64,000 nt of DNA from a virus: positions 1 to 64,000 of the IMG/VR virus record IMGVR_UViG_3300008107_000019, one strand, 5' to 3'. A program made the position numbers and the translations under genes. Positions within the stretch are counted from its first letter, which is position 1. Every line of letters begins with the position of its first letter. The notes beneath the pieces were generated by a model. The model was not told the origin of the DNA, made no database searches, and saw only the letters and a program-made list of their open reading frames with translations. Below are positions 8,500 to 17,100 of the stretch, one piece after another.

Positions 8500-9240
8500 A
8501 TGGCACAGAATGCTTTCGGTTTTCCTTTACCAGCTCTAAACGAGGTGGCAAACAATAGGACCTTTGGTCCTCCACTACAGGCAGCTGGTAATTTAACTTA
8601 TCTTGAATTCGTATCTGTAGTAAAATTATTGTGGGAAAATTTACATCCAGACATACCGATTGTCCCCACTCAGCCAGCACAGTATGCAACATATCCCTGT
8701 ATAGTTTATGGACTAGAACTAAGAAAGGCTCACTCTGTAGAGCCAAAACCCAGAAGTCGCCATGTTGTAGAAAATGATATGATGGTGTTTGGTCAGAGAT
8801 TTCAAAATGTTGTTTCCTTTACTATAACCACAAAAGTTATGGGTGGAGCTACAAGAACTCCAGAATCAAGGTATGACGGGGCTGAAGTCGCTGACTCTTT
8901 GGCTGAAATATTTGAAGATTTTATGCTCGAATATACTCCAGTTTTTAAAAGATTAGGAGCATCAGAGTTTGTTTATGCAAGAAGATTGGCTGACGCAGAA
9001 GAAAATAAAGGCAGTACAGATGTAGTTAAAAGAACAGTTACCTACATGTTAACTACCGAAAAGCTTATAGCAAGCTCTGTCGGAACTATAGAAAAGATAG
9101 CCATAGACGTAAGGACGTATATGGCTTACGAGAAAGAACTAGTTAAAGAGGCCCTTGAAAAGGCTACTCCTGACTTTGATGGCACAGAAGTAAGTATTAT
9201 AGACCTATATCAAAGTTCTACTCCAAATCTTGCCTCATAG
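8500..9240 (+). CDS. tail terminator/completion-type protein
   Basis: 246 residues beginning MAQNAFGFPLPALN. The body contains LTYLEFVSVVKLLWENLHP, then FTITTKVMG and AEVADSLAEIFEDFM, followed by KRTVTYMLTTEK. This helix, strands and long helix order is typical of small tail-terminator and minor-tail proteins acting at the head-proximal end of the tube. It lies between the two sheath-type genes. The evidence is fold-like pattern plus position; no diagnostic motif is present. Confidence 0.4.
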   Translation: MAQNAFGFPLPALNEVANNRTFGPPLQAAGNLTYLEFVSVVKLLWENLHPDIPIVPTQPAQYATYPCIVYGLELRKAHSVEPKPRSRHVVENDMMVFGQRFQNVVSFTITTKVMGGATRTPESRYDGAEVADSLAEIFEDFMLEYTPVFKRLGASEFVYARRLADAEENKGSTDVVKRTVTYMLTTEKLIASSVGTIEKIAIDVRTYMAYEKELVKEALEKATPDFDGTEVSIIDLYQSSTPNLAS

Positions 9241-9261
9241 TTGTTTTTATAGGTTGTTCGT

Positions 9262-9275
9262 TACTATACATTAAG
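9262..9275 (+). promoter_or_regulatory. putative promoter before the major sheath gene
   Basis: TACTATACATTAAG lies in the 77-base gap before the sheath gene and shares TACTATA and a following TAAG with the repeated element at 5273 and 62513. TACTAT fits the actinobacterial-type -10 pattern TANNNT. The gap also holds a GGAGG at 9302-9306. A promoter here would suit the strong expression implied by the codon use of the next two genes. Confidence 0.35.
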
Positions 9276-9317
9276 ACTAGACCTACAAAAGACTGCAAAC
9301 CGGAGGTTTAAAATTCA

Positions 9318-10389
9318 ATGGCTCTACCTGGCGTTAAAACAATAGTACTTTATGGTTCCTCTCCCAAGCAACACAGTCTTTAATCATAGTAGTGGCACAG
9401 CTACTTCTGGTGGCTCAGATGTGTTTGATGACGCATTTGCTGCAGCTGAAGTTTCTATGCCAGACATTATCGTCCCCTGGGGTAGAGGTGGTGTAACATC
9501 AGACTGGCAAGATCCAGCTACTCCAAGCGATGACGTTGAGTATGGCTTCCATGCCGACAACACCGCAACAGTAGCAAATAACTGGGCATACAAGGTTGCA
9601 AATAAGGTCAAGTCAATTAGCGAAAATACAAATCCATGTGTTGCCGTTATGGGCATCAGACCATGGATTGGCTCCGGAGCAACACCTGCAACAGCAGAAG
9701 TTATGACCCCAGCAAATGTATCTAGCCACCTTGCTCTTTCTCGTCTACCAGACAAGAATGCAGTCAGCGGTTCGGCTTATATTTGGGGCGGAATCGGCAG
9801 ATACGTTGTTGTTATTGCTGCTGAAGTAAAGCCAGTAAATTACAGCTCAGAAAACTACAGTGACTTTGGTTATGCAAATGGCGCAACAACTTTTGCTGCA
9901 TCAATAAGCAGAATGGCTTCTTATGTAAGCCCAGTTAACAAGACTGTTTTCAACGTAACAAGACTTCGTTACAATCCAACAAGAACACAGCTTTCTAACG
10001 AAAGCAATACCGGCGTTGCCGACAAGGGCGTAAACGCAATTGTTCTTAACTTCAACAAGATTCCAGTATATGCAGAAGGCATGACATTTGCTCCTGCTAC
10101 CTCAGATTACAACAGAATTTCTACCTCAAGAATTATCAATGAGGCTTCTCTTGTAGTTCGCCAGGTTTGCCAGAAGTTTATTGGAGAGCCTTCAACAATG
10201 CAAGTTCGTAACTCGATGGAAACAGCTATTACATCGGGTCTACGTGGCATGCAGCAGCTTGGAGCACTTCTCGACAGTGACTTTACAGTAAGTTACATTC
10301 CAAGCGAGAACAAGGCCCTAGTTGACCTAGTGCTAACACCAGCCTTTGAACTCAAGTCAATTGAAGTTCAAATAGCAGTTAATCTATAA
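9318..10389 (+). CDS. major tail sheath protein (paralogue 2), with an unexplained frame break
   Basis: The ATG at 9318 follows GGAGG (9302-9306) and encodes MALPGVKTIV, a typical sheath N-terminus, but that frame stops at 9381-9383. The +1 frame, open from 9346 to 10389, carries the rest: GGIGRYVVVIAAEVKP, then NKTVFNVTRLRYNPTR, and a C-terminal sheath domain with ALLDSDFTVSYIPSEN and LTPAFELKSIEVQI. Joined in the overlap, the protein would be about 356 residues. The ATG at 9352 has no ribosome-binding site. Codon use is GC-richer and biased, with CGT and CGC for Arg, as expected for the most abundant tail protein. No CGG is present, so this break differs from the seven CGG sites; a base error cannot be excluded. 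Confidence 0.65.
9346..9383 (+). other. overlap in which the sheath reading frame must change (+1), no CGG
   Basis: The zero frame from 9318 ends at TAA 9381-9383; the +1 frame is closed upstream by TAG at 9343-9345. Any change must lie between these points. Candidate joins are TCC-T-CTC (9357) or TCT-C-CCA (9360), both giving LPSNTVF- or SPSNTVF-type continuations. CCC itself is read normally elsewhere, for example at 6405 and 48414. Confidence 0.45.
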
Positions 10390-10417
10390 TATACAAATAC
10401 GATAGGAGGGTACACAG

Positions 10418-11107
10418 ATGCCTACAGGCGAGTACTACGATTCACCGGTTAACAAATACCTTAATACTTACACCACTTTCTCTGGAGCAGACATTGTTGC
10501 CACATTTGGCGGTAAAGAGATTGGTGCACTTTCAGGTATTACTTTCTCGGTCACAAGAGAAAAAGCACCAATTTACACCATGGGTTCGCCAAACCCAAGG
10601 TCATTCTCCAGAGGTAAAAGAGGTATCGCTGGTTCATTGATTTTCACAGTCTTTGACCGCCCAGCTCTTTATACCATGCTCGAGACTCATCATGGCACTT
10701 CTCAGGACATGAAGTTCTGGACAAGATCAAGCAACACACTTCCAGGTGATCCTTCACACAGAAGAGGTATTGCTGAGTTTGACGACCAAACAAGAGACGT
10801 TGTAAGTAAGGTTCCTTACTATGCAGACCAAATTCCACCATTTGATATTACAATTACCTTTGTCAACGAATATGGCCAAGGTGCTGTAAGATCAATTTAT
10901 GGCGTAGAGCTTCTTAATGAGGGTTCTGGCGCTTCGATGGACGACATCGTCATTGAAGAAACAATGACCTACGTTGCCCGCGAAATTGGTCCTATGTACA
11001 CCATCTCTAACTCACAGTTGAGCAGATTTGGCGGTAGCTTGTCAGACATCATTTCTAAGGATGCAGTAACCTCAAGCGGTCTAAATTCAGAAATAATTAG
11101 ACCTTAA
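10418..11107 (+). CDS. major tail tube protein
   Basis: 229 residues with an AGGAGGG site at 10403-10409. The order of features is tube-like: VATFGGKEIGALSGITFSV near the N-terminus, SFSRGKRGIAGSLIFTVFD, then PPFDITITFVNEYGQGAV and EETMTYVAREIGPM. The same blocks recur in the next two genes. It follows the major sheath, the standard order, and shares its biased, GC-richer codon use. A strong terminator follows directly, so sheath and tube are probably the most heavily transcribed pair. It would polymerise as hexameric rings through which DNA passes. Confidence 0.75.
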   Translation: MPTGEYYDSPVNKYLNTYTTFSGADIVATFGGKEIGALSGITFSVTREKAPIYTMGSPNPRSFSRGKRGIAGSLIFTVFDRPALYTMLETHHGTSQDMKFWTRSSNTLPGDPSHRRGIAEFDDQTRDVVSKVPYYADQIPPFDITITFVNEYGQGAVRSIYGVELLNEGSGASMDDIVIEETMTYVAREIGPMYTISNSQLSRFGGSLSDIISKDAVTSSGLNSEIIRP

Positions 11108-11130
11108 TTAAGGTTAAGTCTTAACAGCTT

Positions 11131-11175
11131 AAGCGTGGAGGATGACTAGTTTGTCCTCCACGCTTTAGTTTTTTT
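11131..11175 (+). terminator. strong intrinsic terminator after the tube gene
   Basis: A 12-base perfect stem (AAGCGTGGAGGA, 11131-11142, pairing with 11154-11165) with an 11-base loop is followed by a T run at 11169-11175. It separates the sheath/tube pair from the tube paralogues and may cut readthrough so that downstream genes are made in lower amounts. Confidence 0.85.
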
Positions 11176-11184
11176 CGGGGTAAA

Positions 11185-11910
11185 ATGTACAAAGATATAG
11201 AAAAGCTTAAAATTGAGCAAAGAAAAGTAGTTGACTACGCCAATCAGGTAGAGTCAGTTAGAAGAGAAAAGGGTCTTCCAGATCCATTCTCAAACATGTC
11301 ATTTGCTGGCGTTGACATTCAAGCAACAATGGTCTTGCCAAGAATAGGTGACCAAACTTCAAGCGATGAAGGTGACTTTATTGAGCTTGGAGAACTTCAA
11401 ACAATATCATATTCTATACACAGAGAAAATAGTCCAGTAAGAACATTGGGTCACGTTAATCCAAGAGGTTTCGTAAAAGGTTCAAGAACTATAGCTGGAT
11501 CTTTAATATTTACAGTATTCAATGAATACGCTTTTTATAGAATTAAAGAATTTAAAAAAGCATTATTGGAAAGAAATTATGCTCCACTAGCAGACATGCT
11601 TCCTCCTTTTGATATTGTTTTAACATTTTTTAATGAATACGGATTAGCTGCTAAAATGAAGATTTTTGGAGTTACTATAGTAGACGAAGGTCAAACAATG
11701 TCGGTTGACGACTTGATTACAGAACAGACCTACACTTATATGGCCAGAGGCTTGCAGCCATTAATGCACTTGGATCCAGCTGAAGATAGAAATATTTATT
11801 CTAATAATCCAGATGATTTAGCAAAACAAGCTTTAGATATATCTACTAATTTTTTTGGTGATAGAGTAGAATTATATAAGAACTTTATTAACTCAAGGAT
11901 AGCTAACTAA
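11185..11910 (+). CDS. tail tube paralogue 2 (minor tube/baseplate-tube protein)
   Basis: 241 residues. It repeats the blocks of the main tube protein in order: GELQTISYSIHRENSPV, then HVNPRGFVKGSRTIAGSLIF, PPFDIVLTFFNEYG and TEQTYTYMARGLQPL. The N-terminus adds about 50 charged, helical residues. The clear similarity shows a gene duplication. Its AT-richer codon use and position after the terminator suggest low copy number, as for tube-initiator rings at the baseplate or a tail-end adaptor. It starts 9 bases after the terminator T run and lies one base from the next paralogue. Confidence 0.7.
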   Translation: MYKDIEKLKIEQRKVVDYANQVESVRREKGLPDPFSNMSFAGVDIQATMVLPRIGDQTSSDEGDFIELGELQTISYSIHRENSPVRTLGHVNPRGFVKGSRTIAGSLIFTVFNEYAFYRIKEFKKALLERNYAPLADMLPPFDIVLTFFNEYGLAAKMKIFGVTIVDEGQTMSVDDLITEQTYTYMARGLQPLMHLDPAEDRNIYSNNPDDLAKQALDISTNFFGDRVELYKNFINSRIAN

Positions 11911-12939
11911 ATGCCGGAACAGCAATACAATAGAGCTCCATACAGGCCCTTTACTGCATATCTTCCAAGAAACTTAAAGGAAGGTGAAAACTTTTTTGAT
12001 CCCCTAAATCAAGCTATAGATTTAGAATGGGGTGGAACAAGAACTGATGAAAAGTTTAATAGTTATTTTGACTACTTCTTTTCAGGAGAAGATGTCAAGG
12101 TATACATAGATGGTCTTTTTGATGAAAAATACGAGATGGATATTGCATCAATGGCTTTCGTTATCAAGCAGGAAAAACAGCCTCTCTACGGATTCTGGTC
12201 ATATAACTATGATGCCGTTATGATGGGCACCAGATTGATTACTGGCGAATTGTCTATCTATTCCAGGTACCCAAGAAGAATGACAGATCTTCTAGAAGAG
12301 GCTGCTAGAGTGAGAATGGAAAGTTCTAGTTCCAAGCCTTCATCAGCAGTAATGAGTTCATTAGGAAATTCTACCGATCAAGCTAGAAAAGACGATGAAA
12401 TAAATATACAAAAATATTGGCTTAACTCAGAACTAGACAGAGTCACATCAGATCCTATGGCTAGATCTCTAGTAGAAAACCAAGGTGCTGGTCACAATAT
12501 ATTTAGCGCTCATCCACCATTTAATCTTGTTGTCTTTTATGGAACAGAAGAAGTTGCTATAACAAATAATAAAGTAGTTACATATGATTCTTCTAACTCT
12601 ATTAATCGACAATTAAATTCTGATAGAATTTTAGCAACAGACTACAATGAAAGAAAGACTTTGAATAGTCCATCTAGTCCTATGAAGTTAGTGCTTCAGA
12701 ATATTAATTTAATGTCAATGACCACTTCCTATACAAGTGGGGGTCAACCTCTAGTTGAAAACTATCAATTTATGGCTAGAGACATGTATTTTACCGACGC
12801 AAGAATAGGCGACAACGCCGTTACCGGCCAAAGAGTCACAGTGCCTGATGAGACTGAAAAAGAATTTACAACTCAAAATTCAACAACTCAAACTGTTGTT
12901 TCTGGTGTAAAATTTACAGGCGGAGATTATACAGCTTAA
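11911..12939 (+). CDS. tail tube paralogue 3, enlarged
   Basis: 342 residues. More diverged copy of the tube fold: DIASMAFVIKQEKQPLYGFW, then GTRLITGELSIYSRYP, PPFNLVVFYGTEEVAI and VENYQFMARDMYFTDA fill the positions of the tube blocks. About 100 residues, polar and Ser-rich, are inserted between the second and third blocks. The C-terminus is Thr- and Gln-rich and likely flexible. It probably forms a specialised tube ring contacting the baseplate hub, as tube-like domains do in many hubs. The role is inferred from homology within the window. Confidence 0.6.
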   Translation: MPEQQYNRAPYRPFTAYLPRNLKEGENFFDPLNQAIDLEWGGTRTDEKFNSYFDYFFSGEDVKVYIDGLFDEKYEMDIASMAFVIKQEKQPLYGFWSYNYDAVMMGTRLITGELSIYSRYPRRMTDLLEEAARVRMESSSSKPSSAVMSSLGNSTDQARKDDEINIQKYWLNSELDRVTSDPMARSLVENQGAGHNIFSAHPPFNLVVFYGTEEVAITNNKVVTYDSSNSINRQLNSDRILATDYNERKTLNSPSSPMKLVLQNINLMSMTTSYTSGGQPLVENYQFMARDMYFTDARIGDNAVTGQRVTVPDETEKEFTTQNSTTQTVVSGVKFTGGDYTA

Positions 12940-12958
12940 CTGTTTAAAATATAGAATT

Positions 12959-12968
12959 ATGATATAAT
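12959..12968 (+). promoter_or_regulatory. extended -10 promoter before the tail chaperone genes
   Basis: TTGATATAAT contains TATAAT at 12963-12968 preceded by TG one base upstream (TGaTATAAT), a good extended -10 element. It lies in the 63-base gap before the chaperone gene, which then has GGAG at 12993-12996. No convincing -35 box is visible. Confidence 0.5.
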
Positions 12969-13002
12969 TAGCGTAATAATCCAATGCGCAAAAGGAGAAA
13001 AA

Positions 13003-13503
13003 ATGTCAAATGAAAAAAAGGTGGTAGTTACTACCGATGAGGTTACAAAAGAGGAACTTGGTGTAGATGAATATCAGGTTTTGTCTTTAGAGGACGATGA
13101 AGCCATTGAGGAAGCTCAGGGTATGACTGTTGAGGATCTTGACGACAACGAAGAGATCTGGGATGGCGGACCAACAGCTGGTCAAATCAAACAGTGGAAG
13201 TCCATGTTTGGTGATGTTTATGTAACATCAATTACTTTCGATAAGCATATTGTTTGGAGAACTCTAAACAGAAATGAATATAAGCAGTTAGTTAAGAAGA
13301 TGGAGCAGCTTGTTCAAGCTGGACAGATGTCTACTGCAGAAGCAAATCTTTGGAACGAAGAGGCAATTACTGAGATTTGCTTACTCTTTCCAGCTTATGA
13401 CAAGATCGCTTTGTCAAATGAAATGGCTGGATTGCCATCACTTTTGTCTCAAGAAATACTTGAAGCCTCTGGCTTCGTTGCACTTGAGGTCCGTCAGTTA
13501 TAA
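13003..13503 (+). CDS. tail assembly chaperone, first member
   Basis: 166 residues after an AAAAGGAG site. The N-terminal 60 residues are very acidic. The rest has the tail-chaperone layout: GGPTAGQIKQWKSMFGDVY, then FDKHIVWRTLNRNEYKQLVK and LLSQEILEASGF. The next gene repeats this layout, and the pair precedes the tape-measure gene, the classical place for the proteins that hold the tape measure during tube assembly. Unlike most phages there is no -1 frameshift: the stop TAA at 13501-13503 and the next ATG at 13507 are in the same frame, so readthrough would fuse the two. Confidence 0.7.
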   Translation: MSNEKKVVVTTDEVTKEELGVDEYQVLSLEDDEAIEEAQGMTVEDLDDNEEIWDGGPTAGQIKQWKSMFGDVYVTSITFDKHIVWRTLNRNEYKQLVKKMEQLVQAGQMSTAEANLWNEEAITEICLLFPAYDKIALSNEMAGLPSLLSQEILEASGFVALEVRQL

Positions 13504-13506
13504 TCT

Positions 13507-14133
13507 ATGGATAATGAAGTTCTTTTAGAACTTAAGCAGCAATACGGTCCCCTTTACGCAGTCAATGTAAAGGGGACTGATTTGTTATTTAGAGAATTGA
13601 CATTTGCAGAGTTTGATAAGATATCTTTAATTGGCTCAGCGCAAGGTTTTTCTTCAGCCGACGCAGAAGATGAAATTCTTAAAACTACAATTGTTTATCC
13701 AGAAAATTTTGATATATATAGAATTCCCGCAGGAATGGTCTCATCTATTGCCCAAGAGGTTCTAGACGCCTCAGGCTTCCAGTCGGCAAGAGTTGCAAAA
13801 GCTATCTTAGAATCAAAAAGAGAAATAGCTAGTGAAGTTAGATCATTAATGAAAGCCTTTGTTTTGGCTACTATAAGTACATACTCACCAGAAGATTTAG
13901 ATAATATGACCTTTTCTCAATTGGCAGAAAGGGTTGCTCTAGCTGAAAAAATTATAGAAATAAAACAAAATATTAATGGAATTGATTCAACAAATATTAA
14001 GTTAGAGCTAATCGATCCAGAAGAAGAAATGCAAAAAGAACGAGCAAAAGCTGCCAACTACAATGCTTCAAGAAAGCAAGGCGAAGCAGCATACGAAGAT
14101 CCCGTTGCCAGAAAGCTTTGGGGGGCAATGTAA
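13507..14133 (+). CDS. tail assembly chaperone, second member
   Basis: 208 residues, starting three bases after the upstream stop and in the same frame. It matches the first member in order: YGPLYAVNVKGTDLLFRELT with FAEFDKI, then IVYPENFDIYRIPAGM and AQEVLDASGF. A further 90 residues are helical and basic (ILESKREIASEVRSLMKAF). It probably binds the tape measure together with the first member. The ribosome-binding site is weak, so translation may depend on reinitiation or on TAA readthrough after the first member. Confidence 0.65.
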   Translation: MDNEVLLELKQQYGPLYAVNVKGTDLLFRELTFAEFDKISLIGSAQGFSSADAEDEILKTTIVYPENFDIYRIPAGMVSSIAQEVLDASGFQSARVAKAILESKREIASEVRSLMKAFVLATISTYSPEDLDNMTFSQLAERVALAEKIIEIKQNINGIDSTNIKLELIDPEEEMQKERAKAANYNASRKQGEAAYEDPVARKLWGAM

Positions 14134-14146
14134 ATTGGGAGGATAA

Positions 14147-17100
14147 ATGTTTAGGGACAAAGGACCTATTCATAATTTAGGACACGGAGTTTCCTCCAGG
14201 GACATGCCATCCAGGGAGGGTGAAACAGAGACGCCTAGTCCTAACTCTGGCTATGTAGCTAAGGCTTTAGATGCGCATCCTATGATGCGTTTTTTTGCAT
14301 CTGCTGGTACAGCAATGCTCGTCACTACTGTGGCATCAAGGTTAACTAAGTCAGGTGGACTTAAGTTAGGTCAAGCTCTACAAAAGTCATCAGATGCTGC
14401 GATGGGCGCAGGTAGAACTGATGCGTTATCAACAAGAGCAATTAGAAGCATTACTGAGATTAGAAAAGAGTTAGATAATCTTAGTGCTCTTCATAGAAGT
14501 ATTGATGGCGTTGATGATCCATATCTAAAAGCTGTTTATGAAGTTGATGGAAAATTAACCACTGGTTATAATCCAACTCTTGGTAGAAGAAAATTCTTTA
14601 GACCATTAAGTCAAGATGGAGCCAGAAGTTCTGCTAGAGGTTTAACTTCTGAATCAGCAGAAGCTTGGACAATGAGAGATGAGCTTCAGGTAAGGCTTAT
14701 TAAAGCGGCAAGAAGAATGCCGTACGAATTACCTGCTCTTTATGTTACGCAAAAAGCAGTTACTGAACCTTTATTTGGCCAGAATCAAGAAAAGAAAAGA
14801 CTAAATTGGTACAACCCAGCTGACGTTATTGCCGACTTCGTAAAGCAGTCAACAATGAACGTTGCAACAATGGTTCTTCCGTTTGAAGCAGTAGGGGCAG
14901 CTGGAGCAGCTGGAAGAAGTTCACTAACAACTCTTGCTGGGTCAATGAATGACCTTAGGGCATTGTCTCCAATTCAAAGAAAAGCAGCTAATGCAGCCAT
15001 AGACATGAGATCACTTCTTGCTGAAGTTGGGCATGATATAGCTGATATTACAAATAAAGCATTAAAAGTTTCTTCTCAAACAAGCGGTGCTTTTGCTGCT
15101 GGAGTTTCAGAAGCAAAGAATGCTCAACCTGAATTTGTTCAAGCATTAAGAGCTGCTAGACACGGAGCCAAACAAGCAGTTCAAGATATGGCCAATGCTG
15201 ACAGGTCTAATAGACTAAAGGTAATGACCGCAAGGGCAAGAGGATTTTTCACAGGAACCACTGATGAGGGAATAGGAGTATTAGACGTAGTTCCTTCTTT
15301 CAGGGGTACTGGAGTAGGAATAGCAGCTGCTAAAAATCAATTTAAATCATTAGGCGTTGCTCATGATGTTATTTCAGGAAAGCTTACAAGAGAACAGGCT
15401 TTAGGTAGACTAACTCAAAAATTTGGATACTCAACCGACGATGCATTTACTACAGCATTAAATGAAAATGCAAGTAGATTAAAGCTTAGAGGTCTTAACG
15501 CGACTTCTGCTGATGAAGTATTAACAAAAGCAATCAACGCAGTTCAATCTCAGCACTCTAGTAAACTCACTAGATTAAGTCAAGATTTTTATAGACTTGG
15601 TGCAGGTGGACCAAATTCAGATAGATTTAAGGGTAGTGAATTTTATCAAAGATCTTTAGAGGATGAATATAAAGATCAGCTGTCAAAACATCTTGTAAGA
15701 GCAAAGGGTGTAGACCAAAAAGCAGCGGATAACTTTGTTTCACAAATTAAAATCAATCAACTTCCATCAAGAAGAGAAGCTTCTGAAGTTACAAATAGAA
15801 TATCTTTAGGTAGAAAAAAGCAATTCGCTGATGCTGGAGAAGACACTTTTTTTGATGACATTCTTGAAAGATTTAAAGGAATTAAAGGCGGCAAAGATTT
15901 TCAAGCTGCAATTGGATCAGGTAATGCACTAAAAGATTCTATAGAAGAAGTTGATAAACTTTTTGTATCTGAAGAATTTAGAAGATCTCTTCATGAAAAA
16001 ATAGCCAGTAGATGGAATCAATTTAGAGTTGGTTCAATGCCCGAAATTGCTTCAGACGTTTTGAAGCCAGCAAAACAAAGCTATTTAGATTTTATTGGTC
16101 CAATTTCTGAAAGTAAACAAACTTTCTTACAGAGAAAAACAGCACAAACTCTTGGTATATCTTTAGTTCAAAAAGATGGAAGAAGAATAACTCAGTCTGT
16201 TCTTGAGTCTAAATTAACTGGACAAGGATTTGATCCAACAGACTTTAGTTACATGAGAGATTTCTTATTAAATCAAAGAAAACTTTCAACAGGATTTTTT
16301 GGTGGAGGAACAAATCTCCTTGGACTTAGACCGCTTCTTGTCGATGAAGGTGTTGAAAGAGGTCTGTTTAAATTCATGCCAGAAGAGCAGCAGGCTTCAA
16401 TTAGGCAGCTTGCTTCTACTCAGGCAACATTTGATCCAGTAACTGGCGGACTTGGTGCAGCTACCCAGACAATGGGTAGAAGCGCAATAGGTGGAGTATT
16501 CCAAACGAGATCTGGTGAAATACTTGACTTTACAAAAGTTACAAGTATGCTTACAAAAGCAAAAGATTTTATTGCTTCCGACTTTAGAATTCCAGTTGTT
16601 GGATTCAATCCAGCAGACTTAATGGGAAATAGATCTTTAAGAGATATAAGAAATTCTCCCGTTCTACAATATGTTTCATCTAGATCTGTTCAACCATTTG
16701 TTCCTCAAACAGAAGTAAGACCTGATTTCTTTATTCTTAATAGAGTAAAAGGAACTAAAGGAACTCTTAGATCTTTTACCTCTGATGAATCAGGTAGATT
16801 AACTACCTCAAAACTATCTGGTCTATATAGAGCTGCGCCTTCAGCTAGTACTGAAATCTTTTCTAGGGAGGCAAGAAATGCAGCAGGATTAGCTGGAGAA
16901 AGAGTAGACACCCTTGGTGGTCAGGCGCAAAGGTTTGCAAGATTTAAACGAATTTTTGATGTTGATCCAGAACAACCAAACTCTTTATTTAGATTAGCTT
17001 CTAGGTTTAGAAATAGAAACTCAGACATAAGAAACCCAAGAGTATTATCTGATTTACTTTCTAGTGAAAATAATACAATATCTTATAAGACTGCAAAAGG

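Noticed and set aside
8399-8746. Long open frames on the minus strand (also 9384-9755, 31669-32007, 38583-38981 and others)
   Set aside because: All lie opposite convincing plus-strand genes, lack ribosome-binding sites and have low-complexity translations. The window is transcribed entirely from one strand.
9360-9366. CCC as a second shift codon (sheath gene, CCC-A read as CCA), as in Perkinsus mitochondria
   Set aside because: CCC is read in frame without a shift elsewhere, for example at 6405 and 48414, so it is not a general trigger.
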